A stretch of 64,000 bases of DNA. It comes from Chloroflexota bacterium (GTDB taxonomy: Bacteria > Chloroflexota > UBA11872 > VXOZ01). Where the stretch lies: the NCBI GenBank assembly GCA_012270555.1, contig JAAXIC010000018.1:1-64000 (forward strand), read 5' to 3'. Shown piece after piece: positions 7,631 to 17,193 of the stretch (within the stretch, counting starts at the first letter, position 1; every line of letters begins with the position of its first letter). Made by a program: the position numbers and the translations under genes. The notes under the pieces are model-generated. The model saw nothing but the letters and a program-made list of their open reading frames with translations. It was not told the DNA's origin and did no database searches.

Positions 7631-10600
7631 CTAAGACGCATGGGCCTTTTCCAACGCGCCGTCGCGTTCGAGCACGGCGCGCAGGTAGACGCCGGTGTAC
7701 GAGTGGGGCAGGTGGGCCAGGGTTTCCGGGGTGCCTTCGGCGACCATTTCACCGCCAGCGTCGCCGCCCTCGGGGCCGAGGTCAATCACCCAGTCCACGC
7801 ACTTGATCACTTCCAGATTGTGCTCGATCACGATCACCGTATTGCCCGTATCCACCAGGCGTTGCAGCACCTCCAGCAGGCGTTCCACGTCGGCGAAATG
7901 CAGGCCGGTGGTGGGCTCGTCCAGGATGTAGAGCGTGCGGCCGGTGGCGCGTTTGGATAGCTCAGCGGCCAGCTTGATGCGCTGGGCTTCACCGCCGGAG
8001 AGCGTCGTGGCGGGCTGTCCCACCCGCATGTAGCCCAGCCCCACGTCCACGAGCGTTCTGAGCTTGTTGTGAATGCTGGGGATGTTTTCGAAGAATGCGT
8101 TCGCTTCTTCTATTGTGAGGTCGAGCACGTCGGCGATAGTCTTGCCCTTGTAGGTGACCTCCAGCGCCTCGCGATTGTAGCGCTTGCCTTCGCAGACCTC
8201 GCAGGGCACGTAGACGTCCGGCAGGAACTGCATCTCGATCTTAATGATGCCGTCGCCGCGGCAGGCCTCGCAGCGGCCGCCCTTTAGATTAAAGGAAAAC
8301 CGTCCTGGCTTGTAGCCGCGCACGCGCGCCTCCGGCGTCTTGGCAAAGATCTCGCGGATGGGTGTGAAGGCGCCGGTGTACGTCGCCGGGTTCGAGCGCG
8401 GCGTGCGCCCAATGGGCTGCTGGTTGATGTCGATGACTTTGTCGATGTTTTCCAGGCCCAGGATCGCGTCGTGGGGGCCGGGACGCTCGCGGCTGTTGTA
8501 GATTTCCTGCGCCAGACGGCGGTAGAGTACGTCGATAACCAGGGAGCTCTTGCCGGAGCCGGAGACGCCGGTCACGCCGATGAGCCGGCCCAGCGGAAAG
8601 TCCACGTCGATGCTCTTGAGGTTGTTGGCGCGGGCGCCTTTCACGGTGATTCTTGGTCTAGCCGTTCGCCCTGAGCTTGTCGAAGGGCCGTGGACCGAAT
8701 TCGTCGAAGGAGCCTGTCCTGAGCCCCCAGCCGTTCGTCCAGAGCTCGTCGAAGGACCGCGCCGTTCACGCGGCACTTCAATCACCCGCCGACCCGTCAG
8801 GTAATCTGCCGTCAACGACTCATCCACCGCCATCACGTCCTCCAGCGGTCCTGCCGCTACCACGCGGCCGCCGTGCTCGCCCGCGCCCGGGCCGATGTCA
8901 ATGACGTGATCGGCAGCGCGAATCGTCTCCTCGTCGTGCTCCACCACCAGCACCGTGTTGCCCAAGTCGCGCAGGCCGCTGAGCGTTTGGATCAACCGGC
9001 GGTTGTCGCGTTGGTGCAGGCCGATGGACGGCTCATCCAGGATGTAGAGCACGCCCACCAGGCCGGAACCGATCTGGGTTGCCAGGCGGATGCGTTGGGC
9101 CTCCCCGCCGGAGAGCGTGGCGGTAGCGCGGTCGAGGGTGAGGTAGTCAAGCCCCACGTTTTCCAGGAAGTGCAGCCGCGCTCGGATCTCTTTGAGAATC
9201 TGGCGGCCGATCAGGCGTTCGCGCTCAGTGAGCGGTAGGGCCTCGAACCAGGCGCGGGCATCCTTCACGGCAAAGGCGGTCACTTGGGCGATGGTGTGGG
9301 CGTTGATAGTTACGGACAGACTTTCCGGCTTCAGTCGCGCGCCCTGGCAGGCGGGGCACGGCTGCACGGTCATGAAGCGCTCGATCTCCTGGCGCATGTA
9401 GTCGGAATCCGTCTCTTTGTAGCGCCGTTGCAGGTTGGGGATCACCCCTTCAAAGTCCACGGTGAACGTGCGGGTGTCGTCGCGAGCCGCCTTCACGGTT
9501 ACCGGTATGCGTTCTTCCGTGCCGTTGAGGAGAATGTCGACATGCTCTGTTGCTAGTTCCGCCACCGGCGCGCGCAGCGAGAAGCCGTAGTGCACCGCCA
9601 CCGCCTTCACCACTTGGTAAAGATAAGAGTCCTTGCTGGCGAGCCGCGACCACGGCAGGATGGCGCCTTCCAAAGGCGAGAGTCGCTTGTTCGGCACGAT
9701 GAGGTCGGGATCGAACACCATGGTCGTGCCGATGCCGGTGCACTCCGGGCACGCGCCGTGAGGACTATTAAAGGAGAACGTCCGCGGCTCCACCTCGCCG
9801 AGGGAAATGCCGCAGTGCACGCAGGCGAATTGCTCGGAGAAGAGGAGTTCCACCTGTCCGGGACTGGCGTCGACATCTTGTCCGTCATTCCCGTGAAAAC
9901 GGGAATCCATCTTCTCTTCGCTTGCGTCAATTGGGGTGCCGATTGTTTCCCCGCCGGATGGACTCCCGCTTTCGCGGGAGTGACGGCTGAGTGTGTTTTC
10001 GCCGTCGCTGGCATGAAGATCGGATGGATTCCGGCTTTCGCCGGAATGACGGTCCAATGCTCTCCCGCCTGCGGGGGCATGACGGTCAGCCCCGTCCACA
10101 ATCACAACCCGCACCACGCTCGATCCCAGACGCAACGCCGTTTCCAACGAGTCCGCCACCCGCGTCTTATCCGTCTCGCCGCCCCGGTTTATCAGCCGGT
10201 CCACCACGATCTCGATGGTGTGCTGCTTATAGCGATCGAGGGTGGGCGTTTCGTCCAGGTCGTATACCGTGCCGTCCACGCGCACGCGCACGTAGCCCGC
10301 CTGCCGCGCGTCCTCGAACACCTGCCGGTACTCGCCTTTGCGGTCCTGCACGATGGGCGCCAGGATCATGTAACGGGTGCCATCGGGCAGGTCGAGCAGC
10401 GTATCCACCATCTGCTGCACGGTCTGCTGCGAGATCTCGCGGCCGCATTCCGGACAGTGCGGCACGCCGATGCGGGCAAAGAGCAGGCGCAAGTAGTCAT
10501 AAACTTCCGTCACCGTGCCGACCGTTGAGCGCGGGTTGCGGCTGGCGCCCTTCTGGTCGATGGAGATTGCCGGTGAGAGGCCGTCGATGTGGTCGACGTC

Positions 10601-10819
10601 CGGCTTCTCCAACATGCCGAGGAACTGCCGGGCATAAGCCGAGAGAGACTCCACGTACCGCCGCTGCCCTTCAGCGAAGATGGTATCGAACGCCAGGCTC
10701 GACTTGCCGGAACCGGAGAGACCGGTAATGACCACCAGCTTCTCGCGGGGGATGTCGAGGTCAATGTTCTTCAGGTTGTGTTCGCGCGCGCCGCGGATGC
10801 GGATGTACTCTTCAGCCAT
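7631..10819 (-). CDS. uvrA: UvrABC excinuclease subunit A, with two in-frame repeat insertions
   Basis: The damage-recognition ATPase of nucleotide excision repair, 1062 residues against about 940-950 in most bacteria. Two ABC cassettes are intact: Walker A 'GLSGSGKS' near 33-40 with signature '[12 protein letters not shown]' near 569 and 'LDEP' near 594, and a second Walker A 'GVSGSGKSS' near 751 with '[12 protein letters not shown]' later. The CxxC zinc modules are also present ('CPEC', 'CVHC...CPEC', 'CPAC', 'CEAC...CEVC'). The extra length is two insertions made of genomic palindromic repeats, at about residues 245-320 and 688-721. Both fall in surface or linker segments, so the protein is probably functional. 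Confidence 0.95.
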   Translation of the reverse strand: MAEEYIRIRGAREHNLKNIDLDIPREKLVVITGLSGSGKSSLAFDTIFAEGQRRYVESLSAYARQFLGMLEKPDVDHIDGLSPAISIDQKGASRNPRSTVGTVTEVYDYLRLLFARIGVPHCPECGREISQQTVQQMVDTLLDLPDGTRYMILAPIVQDRKGEYRQVFEDARQAGYVRVRVDGTVYDLDETPTLDRYKQHTIEIVVDRLINRGGETDKTRVADSLETALRLGSSVVRVVIVDGADRHAPAGGRALDRHSGESRNPSDLHASDGENTLSRHSRESGSPSGGETIGTPIDASEEKMDSRFHGNDGQDVDASPGQVELLFSEQFACVHCGISLGEVEPRTFSFNSPHGACPECTGIGTTMVFDPDLIVPNKRLSPLEGAILPWSRLASKDSYLYQVVKAVAVHYGFSLRAPVAELATEHVDILLNGTEERIPVTVKAARDDTRTFTVDFEGVIPNLQRRYKETDSDYMRQEIERFMTVQPCPACQGARLKPESLSVTINAHTIAQVTAFAVKDARAWFEALPLTERERLIGRQILKEIRARLHFLENVGLDYLTLDRATATLSGGEAQRIRLATQIGSGLVGVLYILDEPSIGLHQRDNRRLIQTLSGLRDLGNTVLVVEHDEETIRAADHVIDIGPGAGEHGGRVVAAGPLEDVMAVDESLTADYLTGRRVIEVPRERRGPSTSSGRTAGGSGQAPSTNSVHGPSTSSGRTARPRITVKGARANNLKSIDVDFPLGRLIGVTGVSGSGKSSLVIDVLYRRLAQEIYNSRERPGPHDAILGLENIDKVIDINQQPIGRTPRSNPATYTGAFTPIREIFAKTPEARVRGYKPGRFSFNLKGGRCEACRGDGIIKIEMQFLPDVYVPCEVCEGKRYNREALEVTYKGKTIADVLDLTIEEANAFFENIPSIHNKLRTLVDVGLGYMRVGQPATTLSGGEAQRIKLAAELSKRATGRTLYILDEPTTGLHFADVERLLEVLQRLVDTGNTVIVIEHNLEVIKCVDWVIDLGPEGGDAGGEMVAEGTPETLAHLPHSYTGVYLRAVLERDGALEKAHAS
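8657..8758. repeat. In-frame repeat block in uvrA, 'GAGCTTGTCGAAGG' family
   Basis: Two clear units (near 8661-8690 and 8731-8759) and a rearranged middle unit encode the peptide '[10 protein letters not shown]' twice. The block sits between the two ABC cassettes of UvrA (about residues 688-721). Related copies occur outside genes at 17361-17390 and 51911-51941. Confidence 0.8.
9860..10085. repeat. In-frame block of four palindromic repeats in uvrA
   Basis: Four short hairpin units (9882-9914, 9956-9986, 10022-10053, 10060-10085) of the 'ATTCCCGC...GCGGGAAT' family sit inside the uvrA frame. They encode peptides such as 'RHSGESRNP' and '[10 protein letters not shown]' (about residues 245-320). 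The insertion lies just before the CVHC zinc module. Confidence 0.85.
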
Positions 10820-10858
10820 GGGGTTATTGGTTTGCCTCTACTGGTGCCACCTTTCTTT

Positions 10859-10988
10859 GTCATTCCGAGCGAAGCGTCGAACGCAGTTCGCGGAATCTAG
10901 AGTGTTGCGGCTATCGGATCTTATACACCGTGGACTCTAGAATCCGCGCTCTTAGCGACACTCCGCTGCGCTCCGTTCGGAATGACAT
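10859..10988. repeat. MITE-like inverted repeat with TGTCATTCCGA ends
   Basis: The 130-base element begins TGTCATTCCGAGCGAAG and ends with the complement TCGGAATGACA. An inner repeat pair is built on 'GGAATCTAGAG' and 'CTCTAGAATCC'. It lies upstream of uvrA. A second copy is at 54468-54568, and a shorter, more diverged one is at 50982-51042. Confidence 0.7.
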
Positions 10989-11180
10989 TAATGGGCAGCA
11001 GGACTACGCCTAGCAGTTTCGCGAATCAGTCTCCATAGTACCACGCCGCCCCTACCGGAGCAGACCATTGACACCCAAGACTACATTCAGTAACCTCAGC
11101 GTAAGCGGAGGTGTGCATGAGCACATCCAGAGGCTCGCTGGGGCAATAGCCCCCCAAGACAACTCGTAGGAGGAAAGGTC

Positions 11181-12554
11181 ATGGAAGAGACACGACTTTC
11201 GCGCAGAACGGTACTCGCGGCGGTACCGGTAGCCGGTGGCGCAGCTTTCCTTGCCGCCTGCGGCACGGCGCAGGTCGCCGCGCCCATGGAGGAGGCAGCG
11301 CCGGAAGAGAAGGCCGAAGCCGCACCAGCGCCGGCAGAGGACGTAGAACTCACCTATCTCTCACGCGATTCCGATAGCGCCACTGTTAAGGTGCGCGCGC
11401 TCTTCGACAAGTTCGAGGCGGCCAATCCCAACATCACCATTACGATCCAGAATATGTCCAGTGGTGATGAGGCGAAAACGAAGCTGCTGCTCCAGGCGGC
11501 TTCGGGCGTGCCCATCGATTTCTTGCGCACGAGTTGGGGTTCCTTCGCCGACCTCATTGAAGGCGAAATCCTTTCGCCCTTGGACGACTTCTTCAAGGCC
11601 GACGGCCTCGTGCCGCCAGAACACTTTCTGCCAAACGCTCTGACGCACTGGACCGTCGGGGGAGTCCTGTACGGGTGGCCCGGCTCCGGTAACTGCGACG
11701 CCGTGATTCTCAATAAGGCGCTGCTGGACAATGCCGGTCTTGAGCCGCCGCCCATCGATCCCACCGACGCTTCTTGGAATATGGAGAAGTTCCTGGATTA
11801 CGCCAAGGCCATGACAAACGGTACCGAGCAATTTGGCCATAACGGCGGCGTGTCCGCTTCCGACGGCACGCGCGGCCACCAGCGCGGCGCGTACTTCGGC
11901 CAGATTTCCTGGGACGCTGAGCGCAAAGTCGCGATGATGGACCACCCGACGTTCATCGAAGGACTCGCTTACTGGGTAGACCTCAAGCTCAAGCACCGCG
12001 TAGTGCCGCTGCCGGAGGACGCCGAAGGTCTGGGCGCGGCCGGTACCGGCCGGCGCGCCCTCTGGGAGTCGGGCAAAGTGGGCATGACCATCACGAACGG
12101 CTACCGGCAGGTGGAATTCGAGGCCATCGGCGCCACCCTGCCGTTCAGCGCAGAGAAGAATATCTCCGGCCGCTCCTGGTTCCCGGCAATCCTCATCGGC
12201 TTCAGCCGCTTCCCGGATGAGACCTGGGCGGTGAATCGCTGGATGATGGAGCCGGAGCCGAATACGGAGTTCACCCTGGCCATGGGCCACACCATTTCGG
12301 CGGTGCAGACCGCGGTGGACATGCCGGCGGAGCAGCTCAAGGCGACCATCGGGTTCGACGCCATCGCCCACGCGGAGCAGGTAAAGTTCAGCCCGCCGGC
12401 AAGCTACGGCATGAACGCCTACCCGACCTGGGGCGAAGTCGGCACCGCGTTGCGTCCGCACTTTCAAGCGTACGACGTCGGCGAACTGACCCCCGCGGAG
12501 TACGGCCGCGTTGCCACCGACATCATCAACGAGCTGCTGGTACCGAAGGAATAG
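11181..12554 (+). CDS. ABC-type extracellular solute-binding lipoprotein (family 1)
   Basis: A 457-residue exported lipoprotein. The N-terminus has R8-R9, a hydrophobic stretch and lipobox L24-A-A-C27, then an Ala/Glu/Pro-rich linker. The mature part shows family-1 features: 'VRALFDKFEAANPNITITIQN', 'WPGSGNCDAVILNKALLDNAGL' and 'SGKVGMTITNGY'. The start is well supported by AGGAGG at 11168-11173. A TTGACA box lies about 110 bases upstream but without a good -10. No permease genes follow; the next gene is a convergent amidohydrolase. Confidence 0.88.
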   Translation: MEETRLSRRTVLAAVPVAGGAAFLAACGTAQVAAPMEEAAPEEKAEAAPAPAEDVELTYLSRDSDSATVKVRALFDKFEAANPNITITIQNMSSGDEAKTKLLLQAASGVPIDFLRTSWGSFADLIEGEILSPLDDFFKADGLVPPEHFLPNALTHWTVGGVLYGWPGSGNCDAVILNKALLDNAGLEPPPIDPTDASWNMEKFLDYAKAMTNGTEQFGHNGGVSASDGTRGHQRGAYFGQISWDAERKVAMMDHPTFIEGLAYWVDLKLKHRVVPLPEDAEGLGAAGTGRRALWESGKVGMTITNGYRQVEFEAIGATLPFSAEKNISGRSWFPAILIGFSRFPDETWAVNRWMMEPEPNTEFTLAMGHTISAVQTAVDMPAEQLKATIGFDAIAHAEQVKFSPPASYGMNAYPTWGEVGTALRPHFQAYDVGELTPAEYGRVATDIINELLVPKE

Positions 12555-12616
12555 GCTTTAGCAACCAGAGCCACTTACCGCAAATTGGAGCGGCTCCCGG
12601 TTAACCGGTCTATGCG

Positions 12617-12646
12617 CGTAGGGGCACGATATATCGTGCCCCTACG
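12617..12646. repeat. Perfect 30-base palindrome
   Basis: Arms CGTAGGGGCACGATA and its exact complement meet with no loop. It lies between convergent genes, so it may serve as a bidirectional transcription stop, or be a dispersed repeat. It has no T-tract. Confidence 0.6.
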
Positions 12647-12662
12647 TCGTACTAGCCGTAGC

Positions 12663-12681
12663 GCGGGGGCTTGTCCCCCGC
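12663..12681. repeat. 19-base hairpin repeat, copy 1
   Basis: The hairpin GCGGGGGCTTGTCCCCCGC occurs here and again, identically, at 17175-17193. Confidence 0.7.
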
Positions 12682-12695
12682 TCTTTCTCCGCGGC

Positions 12696-13514
12696 CTAGC
12701 GCTTGGTCTTGAATAGCTCCGCCAGATTTTCGCCGAGGATGCGCCGCTTTTCCGCGTCGGTGATGGGGGACAGGAGGACGCGGCCGAGTTGGTAGGTGGC
12801 GCAAGTCCAGGGCATGTCGGAGCCGTAGAGGATCTTGTTCGCGCCGGCGAGGCGCACCATTTCCGTGAAGTCGCCGCGGTAGCCCACTGAAGCCGCCGTA
12901 TCGAGGTAGACGTTGGGCTCTTCCGCCGCCACCATTACCAGGTCTATGGTCTTGTGGGGATTAGCGCCGGCGGCGTGGGCCACGATGAAGTGGCAGCCGG
13001 GGTATTCGCGGGCGATGCGGCGCAGGGTGTCCGGTGTGCCGGTGCCGTGGCTGATGAGCGGCAGGCGGTGGCGGTCGGCCAGTTCGAACGCGGGCCGATA
13101 ACCGGGGCCCTCGAAGGGATATTGGGCCACACCCGCGTGCATCTTGATACCCACCGCGCCGGCATCTATGCAGCGCTGCAACTCGTCCCGCACCAGATCC
13201 GCCTCGTGGGGGTCCGGCACGCCATAGGCCAGCAGCCGGCCGGGATACTGCCGCGCGGCCTCCAGGCTCCTGTCGTTGCCCTCGCGCATGTCGAACATGA
13301 TCGCCATGGTGGAAAACACGCACGCCTGGTCCATGCCGATGCGGTCCATGGTAGCCACCATGCCCGCGGCGTCGTTGTAGGTCTGGTAGAAGTGCGGCGC
13401 GGGGCCCAGGTGGCAGTGGTTGTCGATCACCAGCGTGCCGTGGAGGGGCGTGCCGTCGAGCGCTTGCTCGCGGAGCGACTGGGTAGCGGTTTGCGTTGCG
13501 GCGCCTGCTGCCAT
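12696..13514 (-). CDS. Amidohydrolase-family (amidohydrolase 2) metal-dependent hydrolase
   Basis: A 272-residue TIM-barrel hydrolase of the class that includes ACMSD-type decarboxylases and lactonases. Visible metal and catalytic positions are 'DNHCHLG' (HxH), 'GIKMHAG', 'LISHGTG', 'FIVAHAAG' and the late aspartate in 'LYGSDMPW'. The length is normal. The ATG has a purine-rich AAAAGGAA upstream. The neighbouring gene is a convergent solute-binding protein, so an uptake-plus-catabolism pairing is possible but unproven. Confidence 0.82.
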   Translation of the reverse strand: MAAGAATQTATQSLREQALDGTPLHGTLVIDNHCHLGPAPHFYQTYNDAAGMVATMDRIGMDQACVFSTMAIMFDMREGNDRSLEAARQYPGRLLAYGVPDPHEADLVRDELQRCIDAGAVGIKMHAGVAQYPFEGPGYRPAFELADRHRLPLISHGTGTPDTLRRIAREYPGCHFIVAHAAGANPHKTIDLVMVAAEEPNVYLDTAASVGYRGDFTEMVRLAGANKILYGSDMPWTCATYQLGRVLLSPITDAEKRRILGENLAELFKTKR

Positions 13515-13641
13515 GGCGGTTTTCCTTTTCTTCGTGGTGCTGTGCGGTCAGTGCGACGTGTTGTCCATGATTATACCTTGCCGTGTACAAATGACGTTTG
13601 CGCCCAACGCTCTGAGAACCCTGTCTATGCGCACCATATTT

Positions 13642-13731
13642 CCCCTCACCCCGACCCTCTCCCAAAGGGAGAGGGAGTTCTGACAGTCTGCACGCGAGTC
13701 ATCTAAAGGTCTCCTTGGGGAGAGGGAGATT
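13642..13731. repeat. CCCTCTCCC/GGGAGAGGG repeat cluster
   Basis: A palindromic unit (13642-13680) and a half unit (13711-13731) occupy the 378-base gap upstream of the amidohydrolase. Other members of the family are at 20783-20819, 23292-23499, 27569-27603 and 47578-47610. No further gene was seen in this gap. Confidence 0.75.
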
Positions 13732-13891
13732 CATGTGCCTCCCTTCGGAGATTGGCAAGGTACATGGCTAGACCCGGCCGAGCTATTGGCGGCTCGTCGT
13801 TCTGCTCGTGGTACGATACTTAAGGAAGTTAGCCGGGCCGTTGAAGCCGCACGAACGAGACGGCCACCTTTGGAGACCTGGAGAAGAACGC

Positions 13892-14908
13892 ATGGCATCT
13901 ACACCAGATTCGTCGAGTAAGCAATCCGCTTCCGCAAGCTTGCAAGAGCGCACGCTTGACGCCGGGCAGTATGTGGCTTCACTGCCGGAACGGCTCGTGC
14001 GTACGGCAGCGGTGGGCGCGGGGGGACTGGTTCACGAGACCTCGGAATTCGTCTTGCCGCCGCCCATTCGGCGCTCCCAACTCTATCAGTCCACTATTGG
14101 GCGCATGGTGCGCATTATCGTCGAGTTTGTCGGCGGCGTGGCGGGCGAGGAGGAGGCCGATGCGCTGGACGCGAAGGACCTCGCCGTGCGCAAGCTGGCC
14201 GGCAACGCCGTGGAGATGGCCAGCGTGGTGGCGGTGGGCTGGTCGCCGCTGTGGCTGCTGGCGGCGGCTGCCGATGTTACCGGCGGCACGCGCGCCTATC
14301 TGGACGCCTTTGTTCAGGAACTCAAGAACTCGGACGTGCTGCCAAGCGATGCCGATGTTTCCACCGCCGACGACCTGCTGGCGGCATTGGGGAACACCTC
14401 GGGCCAAATGGCGGATACTATTGACATTCCGCCGCTGGCCCTGGATGAAATGCGCAATAGCCTGAGCCAGTTCCGGGAGCATGCCGAGGACCTTCCCAAT
14501 CCGCGCGACCTAACGCAGATTTTCACGGAGATGAACCGGGCAGCCGCCGAGCAGAACCGCTCGTTGCTCGGCGTATCGTCGTTGGTCGCCGCGGGCGCGA
14601 TCCAGGCGGGCATTCAGCTCGGCAACGTGCATCTCTTCTCCTTTTACCGCGACTCTTTGAGCACCATTCGCACGGAAGGCGTGCCGGCCTATCTGCAGCG
14701 CATTAGCCAGCCATACTTGGAAGCCGCCGCGCACCACCTGCGCCCCAGCAACCGTACGCACACGCAGCGGCTGCTGGGACGATTTGTCCGGCTTGTCCAG
14801 CGTAAACGGAGCGAGATGATCGCTCCGCCACCGGCTGCTCAAGTGGGAAAGGATGAAAACTCACGCGAGCAGGGCGGCTTCGGCAACAGGACGGACAGGA
14901 CGCGATAG
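13892..14908 (+). CDS. Conserved hypothetical protein
   Basis: About 338 residues from the ATG at 13892, which has GGAGAAG just upstream; a longer reading from 13808 is possible but poorly supported. It is not recognised. Visible features are a Ser-rich N-terminus, two weakly hydrophobic segments ('MASVVAVGWSPLWLLAAAADV' near 110-130 and 'LLGVSSLVAAGAIQAGIQLG' near 225-245), helical amphipathic stretches and a basic, disordered tail. It may associate with membranes. It sits 18 bases before coaX on the same strand and may be co-transcribed with it. Confidence 0.6.
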   Translation: MASTPDSSSKQSASASLQERTLDAGQYVASLPERLVRTAAVGAGGLVHETSEFVLPPPIRRSQLYQSTIGRMVRIIVEFVGGVAGEEEADALDAKDLAVRKLAGNAVEMASVVAVGWSPLWLLAAAADVTGGTRAYLDAFVQELKNSDVLPSDADVSTADDLLAALGNTSGQMADTIDIPPLALDEMRNSLSQFREHAEDLPNPRDLTQIFTEMNRAAAEQNRSLLGVSSLVAAGAIQAGIQLGNVHLFSFYRDSLSTIRTEGVPAYLQRISQPYLEAAAHHLRPSNRTHTQRLLGRFVRLVQRKRSEMIAPPPAAQVGKDENSREQGGFGNRTDRTR

Positions 14909-14926
14909 TCAGTAGGGTTTAGACTA

Positions 14927-15694
14927 GTGCTTCTCGTAGTCGACGTCGGTAACACCAATATCGCTGTGGGGGCGTTTATCGGCAGCGAACTGGAGAGTTC
15001 GTGGCGGCTCAACACCGATATTGGCCGGACGAGCGATGAATACGGCGTGGAGATCGTCGGGCTGCTGCAACATGCGGGACTGGACGTGGGGCAGTGTGAG
15101 GATGTCATTGTTTCCAGCGTCGTACCCCCGTTGGCCCGAGCTATCGAGAACCTGTCGAGCAGGTACCTCGGACATACACCCCTTCTCATTGACCCGCACC
15201 GCGTTCCCGGCGTGGCAGTGGAGATCGACCGGCCGGAAGAGGTCGGCGCGGACCGGGTAGTCAATACGGCAGGGGCGTTTGCCCGGCATGGCGGTCCCTG
15301 CATCGTGATCGACTTCGGCACGGCGACGACCTTCGACGTGGTGTCCGCGGAGGGCAACTACGTCGGCGGCGCCATCGCGCCGGGTTTGGGCCTCGCCACG
15401 GAGGCGCTCGTGGCGCGCGCTTCCCGGCTCTACCGTGTAGAATTCGTGCCGCCCGCGACGGTGGTGGGCAAGAGCACTATCCACGCTATGCAATCCGGCA
15501 TCATGCTGGGCTATATTTCATTGGTCGAAGGCATGATCCGGCGCTTTCACGACGAGTTGGGCGCATGCAGGGTAGTCGCCACCGGCGGCTTTGCCCAGCT
15601 CTTCGCCAAGCACACAGCGGTGATCGACACCGTTGACCCCAACCTGACGCTGGAGGGTCTGCGCATTATCTACGAGCGCTTGCAGCAGAAGTAG
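14927..15694 (+). CDS. coaX: Type III pantothenate kinase
   Basis: A 255-residue cytosolic ASKHA-fold kinase that phosphorylates pantothenate, the first step of coenzyme A synthesis. The N-terminal P-loop-like 'VVDVGNTNIAVG', the 'GADRVVNTAGAF' motif and the phosphate-2 motif 'IDFGTATTFD' are all present, with 'GGAIAPGLGLATEAL' following. It starts at a GTG at 14927. The next gene downstream is coaBC, the second CoA enzyme, so the two form a small CoA cluster. Confidence 0.93.
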   Translation: MLLVVDVGNTNIAVGAFIGSELESSWRLNTDIGRTSDEYGVEIVGLLQHAGLDVGQCEDVIVSSVVPPLARAIENLSSRYLGHTPLLIDPHRVPGVAVEIDRPEEVGADRVVNTAGAFARHGGPCIVIDFGTATTFDVVSAEGNYVGGAIAPGLGLATEALVARASRLYRVEFVPPATVVGKSTIHAMQSGIMLGYISLVEGMIRRFHDELGACRVVATGGFAQLFAKHTAVIDTVDPNLTLEGLRIIYERLQQK

Positions 15695-15878
15695 GCGAGG
15701 TACCAAGAGCGCCCCGCTTCCTCATCTCTCCGATTGGTTCCCTCACCGGCAGTGAAAGACGACCCTTGATCGAACGCCTTGATTTGCGCTTGGCCTCGTT
15801 CCCGTGCCGGCGTTACCCCCTGAACCTGACTGGTTTAGAATGAATGAAGACACGGTGACAGAATGAGGTTGCGTTTGC

Positions 15879-17081
15879 ATGAGCGTGCTTAGCGGAAAGC
15901 GTATCTTGCTTGGCGTGTGCGGCAGCATCGCCGCCTTCAAGGCGGTGGCGCTTGCCAGCCAGCTCAATCAAGCGGGAGCAGAGGTTACCACCATCCTCAC
16001 CAAGGATGCCGCGCGGTTTGTCACGCCGCTTTCGTTTACCAGCGTGACGCAGCAACCGGCGTATATCGACCTCTTCACGCCGGATCCCGGCCGCATTCTG
16101 CACATCGCTCTCGCGGAAAAAGCCGATCTGCTCGCTGTCATCCCGGCCACTGCCCACACGCTGGCACGCTTGGCGCAGGGGCTTTCCGATGATCTTTTGA
16201 CCTGTACGTATCTCAGCACGCGGGCGCCGGTGCTCGTCGCTCCCGCCATGGACGGCGGCATGTATAGCAATGCCGCCACGCAGGCCAGCCTCGCTACACT
16301 CCGCGACAGCGGAGCACACGTCGTCGAGCCGCTCGAGGGCAGGGCCGCGTCGGGTCTCGTCGCAAAAGGCCGTATGCCTGAGGTGGATGCGCTCATTGCC
16401 GAAATCCGCGCCGTGCTCGGTAAGAACGGCTCGCTCTCGGGTAAGATAGTCGTCGTCACCGCGGGCGGCACCCAGGAGCCGCTGGACCCCGTGCGGTACA
16501 TCGGCAACCGTTCCAGCGGCAAGATGGGTTTCGCGCTGGCCGAGGCGGCGCGGGACTGCGGCGCGCGGGTGGTCCTCATCAAGGCCGCCACTACCGCGCC
16601 GCCCCCGCTGGGCATGACTTCGGTGCCGGTCACGACCGCCGCCGACATGCAGGCCGCAGTCAATGAACACACCGCCCAAGCGGATGCACTGATAATGGCG
16701 GGCGCCGTTGCCGACTACCGCCCGGAGACCGCCCGTGACCAGAAAACGAAACGCACGGGCGATCCGCTTGCCATACGCCTGGTTGAAAACGAGGACATTC
16801 TCGCCCAGGTCCCGCGCACGCTGGTGAAGGTGGGTTTTGCCGCCGAAACCGAGGACGTGCTCAAGAACGCGGAGAAGAAGCTCACAAGCAAGGGCGCGGA
16901 TCTTATCTTCGCCAACGATGTCTCCCACCCCGAGAGCGGCTTTGGCGCCGATACGAATCGGGTTGTGGTCCTGAGCAAGGACCACTCCCCCGAACCGCTG
17001 CCGCTGATGGCGAAGTCTGAAGTCGCCGCGGTGATCCTGGAGCGCGTGGCGGCGCTCGTCCAAGAGCGATCCCACGCGTGA
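15879..17081 (+). CDS. coaBC: Bifunctional phosphopantothenoylcysteine decarboxylase / phosphopantothenate-cysteine ligase
   Basis: A 400-residue fusion of the usual length. The N-terminal flavoprotein decarboxylase (about 1-180) has 'GVCGSIAAFKA', the histidine in 'LHIALAEKAD' and the substrate loop 'PAMDGGMYSN', where Asp replaces the Asn seen in many homologues. The C-terminal ligase (about 187-400) has 'TAGGTQEPLDPVRYIGN', 'RSSGKMG' and 'GAVADYRP'. It joins 4'-phosphopantothenate to cysteine and decarboxylates the product. The ATG follows coaX by about 185 bases. Confidence 0.94.
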   Translation: MSVLSGKRILLGVCGSIAAFKAVALASQLNQAGAEVTTILTKDAARFVTPLSFTSVTQQPAYIDLFTPDPGRILHIALAEKADLLAVIPATAHTLARLAQGLSDDLLTCTYLSTRAPVLVAPAMDGGMYSNAATQASLATLRDSGAHVVEPLEGRAASGLVAKGRMPEVDALIAEIRAVLGKNGSLSGKIVVVTAGGTQEPLDPVRYIGNRSSGKMGFALAEAARDCGARVVLIKAATTAPPPLGMTSVPVTTAADMQAAVNEHTAQADALIMAGAVADYRPETARDQKTKRTGDPLAIRLVENEDILAQVPRTLVKVGFAAETEDVLKNAEKKLTSKGADLIFANDVSHPESGFGADTNRVVVLSKDHSPEPLPLMAKSEVAAVILERVAALVQERSHA

Positions 17082-17174
17082 TGTCCGGTTCGCAGCGGGC
17101 GACGTCTGTCTTGCCAGTTGAGGCAAGACAAGCGACTAGAGAGAGGGCCGCCCCCAATGCCGTCGCTTTGAAGC

Positions 17175-17193
17175 GCGGGGGCTTGTCCCCCGC
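17175..17193. repeat. 19-base hairpin repeat, copy 2
   Basis: Identical to the hairpin at 12663-12681 (GCGGGGGCTTGTCCCCCGC). Confidence 0.7.

Noticed and set aside
15813-17126. Long open frame (437 codons) opposite coaBC
   Set aside because: It is antisense to a clearly functional gene, has no family resemblance, and is rich in Arg/His/Gly as expected of GC-rich shadow frames.
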